Source: JACKEQ01 sp041389565 (lineage in GTDB: Bacteria > Myxococcota_A > UBA796 > GCA-2862545). From it: a stretch of 64,000 bases of DNA. This document shows positions 1 to 8,446 of this stretch, piece by piece (the first letter of the stretch is position 1; every line of letters begins with the position of its first letter). The notes under the pieces were generated by a model. It was not told the DNA's origin. It worked only from the letters and a program-made list of their open reading frames with translations, and did no database searches. The stretch lies in NCBI GenBank assembly GCA_041389565.1, contig JAWKRP010000025.1, positions 1 through 64,000 of the forward strand. Direction: 5' to 3'. Both the position numbers and the translations under genes were made by a program.

Positions 1-1411
1 CGCTCACGAGGTCGGAGAGGTCGGTGGCCCCGAGCTTCGCGGGGGGCCGTCGCGCGAGCTGCAGGTAGTGCCCGGTGACGTCCGTGAGGCGCTGGATCTC
101 GGACGCGATGATCGCCAGGATGTCCCACCCCTCCGTCTCGCGCTCGGGGTCGTACTGGGCGAGCTCGTCGGCGAGCATCTCGGTGTTCAGGGACAGGGCG
201 TTCAGCGGGTTCCGCACCTCGTGGGTGATCTGCGCGAGCATCTGCCCGACCAGGGCGAGCCGCTCCGACCGCGCGAGGCGCTCCTTGGCGCGCGTCTCCT
301 CCGTGACGTCGGCCGTGACCACGACCGCACCCTGGCTCCCGAAGGCCGTGACGCGGACCTCGTGGAGCGTTCCCTCCGGACCATCGACCTCGTAGCGCCC
401 GGGCTCGAGGACCTCGCTGAGGCCCGCGGGGACGGCTCCGTCGCGGCGAGCCCCCCACACCTCGCCGGCCGCCGGGTTCGCGAGCGTGACCCTCCCGCCT
501 TCGAGCACGAACAGGCCTTCCTGGAGGCTGTCGAGCACGCTCGTGAGGTACCGGGAGAGCGTGTTCAGCTGCTCGGCGCGGTCGACCAGGGCCTCGTCGC
601 GGACCTTGAGCGCCTGAACCATCTTGTTGAACTCGGTCGCGAGCCCGGCGATCTCGTCGGCTCCGCGCACCTCGACGCGCCCGGAGTAGTCACCGGCGGC
701 GAGCCGCTGCACCTGGTCGGTGAGGCGACCGATGGGACGCAGGGCGTACAGCACGAGCCCGAGCAGGCCGAACGCGAACAGGAAGGCCACGAGGGACAGG
801 ATCCCCGCGATGGCCGTCGCCCGCACGCGCTGGGCTTCGGTCTCGGCGGTGAGCTGTGCGATGCGCCCGTCGATCTGGCGCGACAGCGTCTCGATCTCGT
901 CGCCGAGCTCCGTGGAGAGCTGCAGCAGCTGCATGCCGCCTGACTGGGCTGCGGCGCGATCGCCCTTCTCCGCGAGCGACACGATGCGGCCGGACTCGTC
1001 GCGGTAGTTCGTGAACAACGCATCGATCCGGCCGAGCTGGATGAGCACCTTGTTCAGGACCGCCTGCTCCTCGGGCCGCTGGGCGATGCGCTGGCTCGCG
1101 CGTGCGTGGATGCGGGCGGTCTCGAGCTGCTCCTCGAGCTCGTCGGCGTAGATGGCCGCCGCCGACCGGGCTCCCGTGCCCGGACGCGCCTCGTCTCCGA
1201 GCAGCCGCCGCACGTCGTTGTCGATGCGGGCCTGCCACGTGGTGAGCCGGGCGACCGTCTTCGCGAGCGGCAGGTAGCCGTTCGTGATCAGCTCCTGCGA
1301 CTGCGACACACCGCGGTACTGAACGACGAGCACGCCGATCGCGGCGAGCATCACCAGCATGCCCGCCATGAAGGCCGCGATGATGCGGAACCGGATCGAC
1401 GCGAGCATCAT
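1..1411 (-). CDS. Sensor histidine kinase, 3' end outside the window
   Basis: The reading frame is open from an ATG at 1411 to the window edge, giving about 470 residues of an inner-membrane sensor kinase. Seen in order: an N-terminal membrane helix (about residues 8-28), a periplasmic helical region, a second membrane helix, a HAMP linker, a PAS-like segment and the dimerisation/phosphoacceptor helix with ITHEVRNPLNAL, whose His is near residue 397. The ATP-binding domain lies beyond position 1 and cannot be assessed. A second ATG follows immediately (MM start). The start lies 10 bp after the stop of the PEGA-protein gene, so the two are probably one operon. Substrate, signal and cognate regulator are unknown. 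A complete PAS-HAMP-HisKA type kinase is the most likely identity. Confidence 0.88.
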   Translation of the reverse strand, partial: MMLASIRFRIIAAFMAGMLVMLAAIGVLVVQYRGVSQSQELITNGYLPLAKTVARLTTWQARIDNDVRRLLGDEARPGTGARSAAAIYADELEEQLETARIHARASQRIAQRPEEQAVLNKVLIQLGRIDALFTNYRDESGRIVSLAEKGDRAAAQSGGMQLLQLSTELGDEIETLSRQIDGRIAQLTAETEAQRVRATAIAGILSLVAFLFAFGLLGLVLYALRPIGRLTDQVQRLAAGDYSGRVEVRGADEIAGLATEFNKMVQALKVRDEALVDRAEQLNTLSRYLTSVLDSLQEGLFVLEGGRVTLANPAAGEVWGARRDGAVPAGLSEVLEPGRYEVDGPEGTLHEVRVTAFGSQGAVVVTADVTEETRAKERLARSERLALVGQMLAQITHEVRNPLNALSLNTEMLADELAQYDPERETEGWDILAIIASEIQRLTDVTGHYLQLARRPPAKLGATDLSDLVS

Positions 1412-1420
1412 GTCGGGGGC

Positions 1421-2044
1421 TCACCCGCCCGGATGGAACGACGAGCCGCCGCCGCTGACCTCGGGCATGCGGCCCTCGGCGAGCTGGACCACGACCTCTC
1501 CGGCCTGGTGCAGCTCGAGCCGGCCGGTGGCCCACACGACCGTGCCGGTGCCGGAGCGCACGCTCATCCGGTAGCTGCCGACCGGCACCGTGATGCCCTT
1601 GTAGCCGTGCCCGTCGACCTTGTAGCGGTCGTCGTCGAGCTGCACGAGCACGTTCTGGTCGCCCGCGACGCGGAACTCCACCCTGGCGTTGCCGTCGGCA
1701 TCGTCTTCGTCGAGCACCTGGCCCGTCGTGAGCCCGGTGCGACCGATCATCACGGTGGCCTGCCCGTCGGAGAGCACGTCGACCGCGGTGAGACGGGGCG
1801 TGCCGTTCGTGAGCACCATCACCTCGTGCTTGCCGACCGACGCGTTGATCGAGAGCCTGCCGCCCGTGTAGAGCTGCGCGACCGTGTGGCCGTCGACCCG
1901 GATCTCGGCGGGCAGGCGGGAGTCGAACAGGATGCGGCCCATCTTCGACGGGGCTTCGAGCTCGTCGAGGGTCTCGACCTCTTCGTTCACGGAAGCGGGG
2001 TTGACAGCGAAGCAAACGGACGTGGCGAGCAGCAGGCTGAGCAT
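1421..2044 (-). CDS. PEGA-domain envelope protein
   Basis: The product is a 207-residue protein with an N-terminal signal peptide (MLSLLLATSVCFAVNP). A PEGA-like segment follows at about residues 33-80, containing RVDGHTV, TGGRLSINASVGKH and a hydrophobic strand. A second beta-rich half contains VKVPVG-type turns (seen as GYKGITVPVGSYRMSV). PEGA domains are surface or periplasmic beta modules that bind or present cell-envelope ligands and are common in Myxococcota. The C-terminus is Gly/Ser-rich. The start is the first ATG after the divergent gene at 2102. Because its stop is 10 bp from the kinase start it may be the periplasmic partner of that sensor, which is inference only. Confidence 0.75.
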   Translation of the reverse strand: MLSLLLATSVCFAVNPASVNEEVETLDELEAPSKMGRILFDSRLPAEIRVDGHTVAQLYTGGRLSINASVGKHEVMVLTNGTPRLTAVDVLSDGQATVMIGRTGLTTGQVLDEDDADGNARVEFRVAGDQNVLVQLDDDRYKVDGHGYKGITVPVGSYRMSVRSGTGTVVWATGRLELHQAGEVVVQLAEGRMPEVSGGGSSFHPGG

Positions 2045-2101
2045 GCCTGGTAGTAACAAGGTCCGTGTGATAGGGCGCCGTGTCCGGAGGAGTCCCCACC
2101 G

Positions 2102-3112
2102 ATGCGTCACATTCCCGCGTACCTCGCGATCGCCGCCGTCCTCGTCGGCTGTTCTGGAAGTCCGAAGGCGAACGGAGGCGGCCAGGGCGCCCCGAACGAC
2201 GGGGTCACGCTCGGAGCCGGGCCCAAGCGCGAGGTCGGCGAGACCCTCGCGAAGGTGGGCAGCGCCGTCGTGGGCTCCGAAGACTTCAAGCACGAGGCGT
2301 CGCGCAAGCAGCCGGCCGATGGTCAGGCCCTGTCGGCCGAAGAGCGGGCCGAGGTGCTCGACGAGCTCGTCACCGAAGAGGTCCTGTTCCAGGAGGCCCT
2401 GAAGAAGGGGCTGTACCAGGACAGCAAGGTCCGGAAGATCCTGGTCAACCTGCTCCTGCGCGAAGAGGTCTACGCGAACGTCAAGAACGACGACTTCGAA
2501 GAGGCCGAGCTGCAGGCGTACTACGACGAGCACAAAGACGACTTCGTCGTGTCCGAGAAGGTGCAGGTCAAGCGCATCCTCATCCGCATCGGCCCCGATC
2601 GCGACGATGCGGCGGCCAAGGCCCTCGCCGACCAGCTCTACGGGGAGCTCCAGAAGGATCGTCGGGTGTTCGGCGAGCTCGCCGCGCAGCACTCCGATGG
2701 CCCGTACAAGCGCCGCGGGGGCGAGATCGGGTTCATCGACGCCAACGGCAAGCCCGGCATCGACGACGAGGTCGTGTCGAAGGCCTTCGAGATGAAGGTC
2801 GACGAGATCTCCAAGCCCTTCAAGTCGGGCGACGGCTACCACATCCTGTGGGTCGTGAACCGCCGCGATCGCGTGGAGCGCAGCTTCGACCAGATGAAGG
2901 GCAGCGTCGTCCGGATGGTGAAGCAGGAGCGGTACAAGAAGCTCACCGACGACTACATCGACGCCGCGAAGAAGCGCTACGCCATCGAGATCGACCAGGC
3001 GAAGGTCGGCACCATCGAGCTCGGGCGCCCGATGTCCGATCCGCGCGATCGCGAAGACGGCCCCGGGTTCGACCCCGACGCGCTGGCGCCCGGCGACGAA
3101 GCGCACCCGTAG
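2102..3112 (+). CDS. Parvulin-type peptidyl-prolyl isomerase lipoprotein (SurA/PpiC-like)
   Basis: The product is 336 residues and begins with a lipoprotein signal peptide ending VLVGC (Cys17). After a Gly/Lys-rich linker there is a SurA-like N-terminal chaperone helix region with ELVTEEVLFQEALKKGL. A PpiC/rotamase domain follows at about residues 140-260, with QHSDGPYKRRGGEIGF, the helix VVSKAFEMKVDEISKPF and the terminal strand GYHILWVV. These are the standard parvulin landmarks. It should act in the periplasm, anchored to a membrane, on folding of exported or outer-membrane proteins. A GGAGGAG Shine-Dalgarno lies 7 bases upstream of the ATG. A TAGGGC element 25 bp before the start may be its -10 box. 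It diverges from the PEGA gene by 57 bp. Confidence 0.9.
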   Translation: MRHIPAYLAIAAVLVGCSGSPKANGGGQGAPNDGVTLGAGPKREVGETLAKVGSAVVGSEDFKHEASRKQPADGQALSAEERAEVLDELVTEEVLFQEALKKGLYQDSKVRKILVNLLLREEVYANVKNDDFEEAELQAYYDEHKDDFVVSEKVQVKRILIRIGPDRDDAAAKALADQLYGELQKDRRVFGELAAQHSDGPYKRRGGEIGFIDANGKPGIDDEVVSKAFEMKVDEISKPFKSGDGYHILWVVNRRDRVERSFDQMKGSVVRMVKQERYKKLTDDYIDAAKKRYAIEIDQAKVGTIELGRPMSDPRDREDGPGFDPDALAPGDEAHP

Positions 3113-3172
3113 CGCTGGAGAACCGCGCAGGCGCGCGCTAGGGTCTCCGACCGCACGGTCAGGAGGACCCCG

Positions 3173-4285
3173 ATGAAGTCGCGCGCCGCAGTCGCATGGG
3201 AAGCCGGAAAGCCCCTCGAGATCGAGGAGATCGACGTGGAGGGGCCGCGCGAGGGCGAGGTCCTCGTGCAGATCAAGGCCACGGGCGTCTGCCACACCGA
3301 CGCGTACACGCTGTCCGGGATCGACCCCGAGGGCCTGTTCCCGAGCATCCTCGGGCACGAGGGCGGCGGCGTGGTGGTCGAGGTCGGAAAGGGCGTCACC
3401 AGCCTGAAGCCCGGCGACCACGTCATCCCGCTGTACACGCCCGAGTGCGGCAAGTGCAGCTTCTGCACGTCCGGCAAGACCAACCTGTGCCAGGCCATCC
3501 GCGCGACGCAGGGCAAGGGCCTCATGCCCGACGGCACCTCGCGGTTCTCGAAGAACGGGAAGACGATCTTCCACTACATGGGAACGTCCACGTTCTCCGA
3601 GTACACCGTGCTCCCCGAGATCGCGGTGGCCAAGATCCGCCACGACGCGCCGCTCGAGAAGATGTGTCTGCTCGGCTGCGGCATCACCACGGGCATCGGC
3701 GCCGTGCTGAACACCGCGAAGGTCGAGCCCGGTTCCACCGTCGCCATCTTCGGGCTCGGCGGCATCGGCCTCGCGTGCGTCCAGGGTGCCGTGATGGCGG
3801 GCGCCAAGCGCATCATCGGCGTCGACCTCAACGCCTCGAAGTTCGAGCTCGCGCGCCAGATGGGCTGCACCGACTGCGTGAACCCGGCCGACACGCCCGA
3901 CACGCCCATCCAGCAGGTCATCGTCGACCTCACGAACGGCGGGGTCGACTACAGCTTCGAGTGCATCGGCAACGTCCACGTCATGCGGGCTGCCCTCGAG
4001 TGCTGCCACAAGGGCTGGGGTGAGTCCGTCATCATCGGCGTCGCGGGGGCCGGCGAGGAGATCGCCACGCGCCCGTTCCAGCTCGTCACCGGCCGCGTGT
4101 GGCGGGGAACCGCGTTCGGCGGGGTGAAGGGCCGTTCGCAGCTGCCCGGCATGGTCGACCAGGCGATGGACGGCAAGATCGCCATCGACCCGTTCATCAC
4201 CTACAACCTCCCGCTCGAGCGCATCAACGACGCCTTCGACCTCATGCACGAGGGCAAGGCGATCCGCTCGGTCATCCACTTCTGA
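3173..4285 (+). CDS. frmA: S-(hydroxymethyl)glutathione dehydrogenase / class III alcohol dehydrogenase
   Basis: The 370-residue product is a zinc-dependent medium-chain dehydrogenase that oxidises S-hydroxymethylglutathione, the adduct of formaldehyde and glutathione, to S-formylglutathione with NAD. Catalytic zinc ligands are visible at Cys40 (GVCHTD) and His62 (GHEGGG), with a third Cys in MCLLGCGITTGIG. The structural zinc site is Cys92/95/98/106. The NAD site reads GLGGIGL. The class III signature around IRATQGKGLMPDGTSRF separates it from ethanol dehydrogenases. The length matches the family. A GAGGACC ribosome site precedes the ATG, and TAGGGT 28 bp upstream may be a -10 box. Its TGA overlaps the ATG of frmB, so the two are translationally coupled. 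Confidence 0.97.
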   Translation: MKSRAAVAWEAGKPLEIEEIDVEGPREGEVLVQIKATGVCHTDAYTLSGIDPEGLFPSILGHEGGGVVVEVGKGVTSLKPGDHVIPLYTPECGKCSFCTSGKTNLCQAIRATQGKGLMPDGTSRFSKNGKTIFHYMGTSTFSEYTVLPEIAVAKIRHDAPLEKMCLLGCGITTGIGAVLNTAKVEPGSTVAIFGLGGIGLACVQGAVMAGAKRIIGVDLNASKFELARQMGCTDCVNPADTPDTPIQQVIVDLTNGGVDYSFECIGNVHVMRAALECCHKGWGESVIIGVAGAGEEIATRPFQLVTGRVWRGTAFGGVKGRSQLPGMVDQAMDGKIAIDPFITYNLPLERINDAFDLMHEGKAIRSVIHF

Positions 4286-5139
4286 TGGCTACCCGTGACC
4301 GGGAGCCTTCAGCGAGCCTGAACGCCGTCGAGAAGCACGCGTGCTTCGGAGGCACGCAGCTCGTGGTCGAGCACGACAGCGCGGTGCTGGGCTGCAGGAT
4401 GCGCGTGGGCGTGTTCCTGCCGCACGAGCACCGCGGAGCGCCCGTGCTGGTGTTCCTGGCCGGGCTCACCTGCACCGAGCAGAACGCCATCCAGAAGTCC
4501 GGGGCGCAGAAATACTGCGCCGAGCACGGGCTGATCCTGCTGTGCCCCGACACCTCGCCCCGCGGAGACGGGGTGGCCGACTCGCCCGACTGGGATCTCG
4601 GCCAGGGAGCCGGGTTCTACCTCACCGCCACGCAGGCGCCGTGGTCGGCCCACTTCAAGATGGATGCGTACGTCGTGTCCGAGCTGGCCGAGCTCGCGCG
4701 GGCGTACACCGACAACCCCGCGCGCGGCATCACCGGGCACTCCATGGGCGGCATGGGCGCGCTCAGGCTCGCGTTCGCGAACCCGGGTGCGTTCCGGAGC
4801 GTGTCGGCCTTCGCGCCCATCCTGCAGCCGCTCGACGTGCCATGGGGCCACAAGGCCTTCGCCGCCTACCTCGGAGACGACCGCGACGCGTGGGCCCACC
4901 ACGACCCCGCATCGCTCGTCGCGAGCGCGGCCGAGCGCCTGCCGATCCTCATCGATCAGGGCGACGCCGACCCGTTCCTCGAGAACCAGCTGCACCACGC
5001 GCGGTTCCTCGAGGCGTGCGAGGCCGCCGGGCACCCGGTCACCTTCCGGCTGCAGCCCGGCTACGACCACAGCTACTACTTCATCGCGAGCTTCATGGAA
5101 GACCACGTCGCCCACCATGCCGCCGCGCTGAAGGGTTGA
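4285..5139 (+). CDS. frmB: S-formylglutathione hydrolase
   Basis: The 284-residue alpha/beta hydrolase (esterase D family) cleaves S-formylglutathione to formate and glutathione, the second step of glutathione-dependent formaldehyde detoxification. The nucleophile is Ser153 in GHSMGG. The likely charge-relay residues are Asp229 (QGDADPFL) and His262 (PGYDHSYYF). The family's oxyanion region FLAGLTCTEQN and CPDTSPRG are both present. The ATG overlaps the frmA stop codon by one base (TGATG). I chose that start because the conserved N-terminal strand begins just after it. It is cytoplasmic. The following gene begins on the frmB stop codon. Confidence 0.96.
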   Translation: MATRDREPSASLNAVEKHACFGGTQLVVEHDSAVLGCRMRVGVFLPHEHRGAPVLVFLAGLTCTEQNAIQKSGAQKYCAEHGLILLCPDTSPRGDGVADSPDWDLGQGAGFYLTATQAPWSAHFKMDAYVVSELAELARAYTDNPARGITGHSMGGMGALRLAFANPGAFRSVSAFAPILQPLDVPWGHKAFAAYLGDDRDAWAHHDPASLVASAAERLPILIDQGDADPFLENQLHHARFLEACEAAGHPVTFRLQPGYDHSYYFIASFMEDHVAHHAAALKG

Positions 5140-6068
5140 GCGCCCTCGAAGCCATCCGTGCCGCCGGGCTGCACGACCCCCGGCACGATCGGGGCGAACT
5201 GCGGGCCGAGCTCCGCACGGATCGCGAAGGGACGGGAGCCTCGCTCACGTTGCGGGAGTCGGGAGGCCCGGAGCCGGCCGGCCACTACCACTGGACGCTC
5301 ACGCCCCCCACCGACCACCGGATCCGGCTGGAGACGCCGTCTCTGTTCAGCCAGGCGGTGAACCGGGTGGCGGGCGTGCGTCCCCTCCCCGCGGTGTACT
5401 TCGGGCCGCCCGACGACCGGATGAACGCGTTCCTGCTCACGGATGCCGTTCGCGACCTCGCGACCGAGCTGGCCGCGAAGGTGTCGATGTTCTCGCTCGC
5501 CCGCGGGTCGCTCGAGGTGCTCGAGTACCAGGAGGTCGGGCCAGGCCCGACCGCAGACCGCCCGGCCACCGAGTCGCTGCCCTCGCAGGTCGCGCTCCTC
5601 GAGGCGGTGATCGACCGGTGGGCGTCCCGTTTCGCGGCGCTGGAGTCCCTGGGGCTGGTCCCGGCCGGGCCCGGCGAGTGGGCGGGCACGATCGAAGGCG
5701 TGCCGGTGCGGGTCGTCGAGACCCGGCGCTACTCCGCGTACACCACCACCGTGTACGCCACGCTCGCGCAGCCCCTGCCTCCCGACACCTGCCTCGAGAA
5801 GAAGCGGAAGACCCGCGAGGCGCGCAACCGCCACCGCATCGGCGACCTCCTGCTCGACATGGTGCTCGAGGGGCGCAGCTCCGACATGGCCGCGACGCAC
5901 GCGCGGGTCGCGCACGAGCCCGTGCGGGCGAGGCTGCTGGGCCTGCTCGGCAGCTGGCCGGGGTCGTACCTCGGGTCGGAGGAGGTCGTGCTGCGGCTGC
6001 CCAGCGCGGTCGTCGACGACTGCGAGGTGCCCGCGGTGGTCGCGCTGTGCCGGGCGCTGCACCCCTGA
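5136..6068 (+). CDS. Uncharacterised protein coupled to frmAB
   Basis: This frame encodes about 310 residues that I do not recognise. It is soluble and has no signal peptide or membrane helix. An N-terminal beta-rich half is followed by a central helix (FLLTDAVRDLATELAAKVS) and a basic C-terminal helical region with LEKKRKTREARNRHRIGDLL. The codon bias is that of the neighbours and the frame is uninterrupted. The start is uncertain: the only candidate at the junction is a TTG at 5136 that overlaps the frmB TGA, with AAGGG directly before it and no proper spacing. The tight overlap suggests co-translation with the formaldehyde genes, but nothing in the sequence states a role. Confidence 0.75.
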   Translation: MSALEAIRAAGLHDPRHDRGELRAELRTDREGTGASLTLRESGGPEPAGHYHWTLTPPTDHRIRLETPSLFSQAVNRVAGVRPLPAVYFGPPDDRMNAFLLTDAVRDLATELAAKVSMFSLARGSLEVLEYQEVGPGPTADRPATESLPSQVALLEAVIDRWASRFAALESLGLVPAGPGEWAGTIEGVPVRVVETRRYSAYTTTVYATLAQPLPPDTCLEKKRKTREARNRHRIGDLLLDMVLEGRSSDMAATHARVAHEPVRARLLGLLGSWPGSYLGSEEVVLRLPSAVVDDCEVPAVVALCRALHP

Positions 6069-6072
6069 CGCG

Positions 6073-6768
6073 CTAGCGCGGCACTCTCAGCACCGCGCCA
6101 TCCGGTACCCAGCCACGATCGCCCTCGCCCGTCTCGATCAGCAGGAAGTCGCGCATCTCCTTCACCACCGCGACTTCGGCGCCCGGCTGCAGGGTGAGCC
6201 GCTTCTCCGCCTGGATGTCGGGGGTCGCGCGCGCCACCGCCGGCGCATCCACCACGACGGCGATCGGCATGGACGTCTGCACCCACCAGCCCCACGACGA
6301 CAGCGCCACCAGCGCGATCCCGAGCAGCTGTGCGCCCACCCACGGCGTGCGCAGGCCCTCCTTCCGCCGGCGACGCGCCACGAGGCCCGCGCTGCCGAGC
6401 ATCGCGGACAGCAGGCCCAGCAGCCCGACCTCACCGGGCGTCAGGATGCGCATCCACAGCATCGGCGCGCCCACGGGCGTCGGCACGCCCGACAGGTCGC
6501 TGCGGGCGAGCGCCAGGTTGTGCGACACGCCGGAGGTGCGCGGACGGTAGTCGCCGGCGGCCCGCCAGTATGCGATGGCGCGCGGCAGGTCGCCCCGGCG
6601 GTAGTAGGCATTGCCCACGTCGAACTTCACGGGGCCCGAGCCCCAGCCGCCGTCTGCGCTGGGTTTCCAGGCCTCGAGCGCGCCTTCGATGTCGCCGGCC
6701 TCCCAGGCCGTGGCGCCGTCCTCCACGGGGCCCGCCCACGCGAGCGAGAGCCAGATCAGGGCGGTCAT
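6073..6768 (-). CDS. BatE-like TPR and SH3-domain membrane protein
   Basis: The product has 231 residues: a short signal-like start (MTALIWLSLAWAGP), tetratricopeptide repeats with KFDVGNAYYRRGDLPRAIAYW, two membrane helices (about residues 105-160) and a C-terminal bacterial SH3 fold ending GDRGWVPDGAVLRVPR. This TPR-TM-TM-SH3 layout is that of BatE, the last product of Bat (Bacteroides aerotolerance) operons. Its ATG overlaps the batD stop codon by 4 bases (ATGA), supporting translational coupling. It is the terminal gene of the seven-gene cluster and converges on the frm third gene with a 4-bp gap. Function is known only at the level of envelope or oxidative-stress fitness. Confidence 0.8.
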   Translation of the reverse strand: MTALIWLSLAWAGPVEDGATAWEAGDIEGALEAWKPSADGGWGSGPVKFDVGNAYYRRGDLPRAIAYWRAAGDYRPRTSGVSHNLALARSDLSGVPTPVGAPMLWMRILTPGEVGLLGLLSAMLGSAGLVARRRRKEGLRTPWVGAQLLGIALVALSSWGWWVQTSMPIAVVVDAPAVARATPDIQAEKRLTLQPGAEVAVVKEMRDFLLIETGEGDRGWVPDGAVLRVPR

Positions 6769-8438
6769 GCGGCCTTCTCCAGCCGGTCGATCGCGAGCTT
6801 CACGCGCACGACGGCGTCTTCGGGCACTGCACCCCCCGCGAACCGCGCGCGATCGAGGCCCACGAACGCCTGCTGCACGTCGTCGGCCACCGCGGGCGGC
6901 AGGGACGACAGCGCTTCGTCGCGCCTCAGCTCGCCCACCGACACGCCCGTGCGGTCGGCGAGCGTCTCGCGCAGCGCCAGGTCGCACACCGCGAGGAGCT
7001 CGCCCGAGTCTGCGGGCGGCGTGCGGAGGCGGGCCTTCCCACGGATCTCGACCCGACGGCTGCGACGCCCGGACCACCACCCGCGGACCACGCCACCCCC
7101 GTCGGCCACGAGCACCAGCACGCCGGGCGCGAGCGCGAAGATCAGGCCGAGCGGGATCACGGGCGCGAGCGGCACGGTGGTGGCGAGCCCCCAGGTGTAG
7201 ACCTCCTCGAGATCGACGGGCTCCACGGCCTCGATCTCGGTGGGCCCGCCTTCGGACCCGAAGTCCTCGAACTCCAGCTTCGTGCCGCTGCCGAGCACCG
7301 ACAGCTTGCCGACCTCGACCTTCAGCGTCTCGTACGCGCCCTTCGACGGCGAGAACACCACGATCGAGAGGTCGGGCAGCTCGATGACGCCGCGCTCCGT
7401 GGGCACGAGCACCATCGAGAACACCTTGCGCCCGACGTAGTCGCCCTCGACCATGCCGCCCGCCGAGTGGCTCTCGTCGCGGTACACCCGCACGCCCTTC
7501 AGGCCTTCCAGCTCGGGTACGTCGAACCCGTCGACCACGCCATCCCCCACGACCGTGACGTTCCAGGCCACCGACTCGCCGACCTTCACCTTCTCGGTCT
7601 TGTCGAGCGTGGAGTACACGTTGAAGTCGCCCACGAGCCCCGAGAAGTCGGGCGGCGGCTTCGGGAGCGGGCGGATGTGCAGCGGGGCCTGCGTGCCGGG
7701 CTCGTTGCGCGACCGGCTCGTGGGGAGCCCGAACGGGCTGTTGCGGTTCGTGAGCTGCGACACGCGCGCGACGGCCGGGGGCTGCGTGCGGTCGCCCGTG
7801 CCCGCGGCGATGAGCGGGATCACCGACTTCACGAGGGTGATGTCGCCACGCGGGTCGCCGATGCGGGTGGTCGTGTTCTGGGCGCTCACGTCGGCCGGCA
7901 CCTGGAGCCCTTCGAAGTCGGGCCAGCGCCACTGCACGTCGCGGATGGGCACACGGGCTGTCACCGTGGCGTCGTACAGCACCACCTCACCCTCCCACAC
8001 CGTGTCGCGGCGGAACGACGAGGTGACCACCAGATCGGCGGTGCTCGCGACACTCGCCGTGCGCGGGCCCACCTTCAGCGTGACCGTGGGCGTCTGCGCG
8101 ACCCCCTGGTTGCGGAACACCACCTCGGCGGGCCCGATCACGTACTCGCCTTCGCCGTCGGGCGTGGCTTCGTACACGTAGCGGTACGTCTGCACGATGC
8201 CCGTGCTGGGCGTGCTCACGAACTCCGACGCGCGCTCGCGGAACCGGATCCGGATGCCCTCCTGTTCCGGGAAGGTGGGCAGGCTCGCCGGCTGCTCGCC
8301 CACCACGGTGACCGTGACGCGGGTGGTCTGCGCGACCTGGATCTCCGGAACGCCCACCGACAGCGACACGTTCGCCGCCCACGCGGGAACGGCCACGAAC
8401 ATCGCCACCAGCACGGCGAAGACGGCGTGGACACGCAT
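6765..8438 (-). CDS. BatD-like oxygen tolerance protein
   Basis: The 557-residue product has a signal peptide (MRVHAVFAVLVAMFVAVPAWA). Repeated immunoglobulin-like beta domains follow, starting with SLSVGVPEIQVAQTTRVTVTV, and then a membrane helix around residue 430 (VPLAPVIPLGLIFALAPGVL). The C-terminus is a cytoplasmic helical tail. This is the architecture of BatD/oxygen-tolerance proteins, which are periplasmic, single-anchor partners of the vWA proteins BatA and BatB. The start is the only ATG upstream of the signal peptide, 8 bp after the stop of the BatB-BatC gene. Its stop overlaps batE. Confidence 0.87.
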   Translation of the reverse strand: MRVHAVFAVLVAMFVAVPAWAANVSLSVGVPEIQVAQTTRVTVTVVGEQPASLPTFPEQEGIRIRFRERASEFVSTPSTGIVQTYRYVYEATPDGEGEYVIGPAEVVFRNQGVAQTPTVTLKVGPRTASVASTADLVVTSSFRRDTVWEGEVVLYDATVTARVPIRDVQWRWPDFEGLQVPADVSAQNTTTRIGDPRGDITLVKSVIPLIAAGTGDRTQPPAVARVSQLTNRNSPFGLPTSRSRNEPGTQAPLHIRPLPKPPPDFSGLVGDFNVYSTLDKTEKVKVGESVAWNVTVVGDGVVDGFDVPELEGLKGVRVYRDESHSAGGMVEGDYVGRKVFSMVLVPTERGVIELPDLSIVVFSPSKGAYETLKVEVGKLSVLGSGTKLEFEDFGSEGGPTEIEAVEPVDLEEVYTWGLATTVPLAPVIPLGLIFALAPGVLVLVADGGGVVRGWWSGRRSRRVEIRGKARLRTPPADSGELLAVCDLALRETLADRTGVSVGELRRDEALSSLPPAVADDVQQAFVGLDRARFAGGAVPEDAVVRVKLAIDRLEKAA

Positions 8439-8446
8439 TACTCGAC

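Noticed and set aside
1421..4279. A 952-residue minus-strand ORF running through the PPIase and frmA genes
   Set aside because: Only its last 207 codons (the PEGA protein) have a signal peptide and recognisable domain. The rest is the antisense of well-identified plus-strand genes, a result of high GC.
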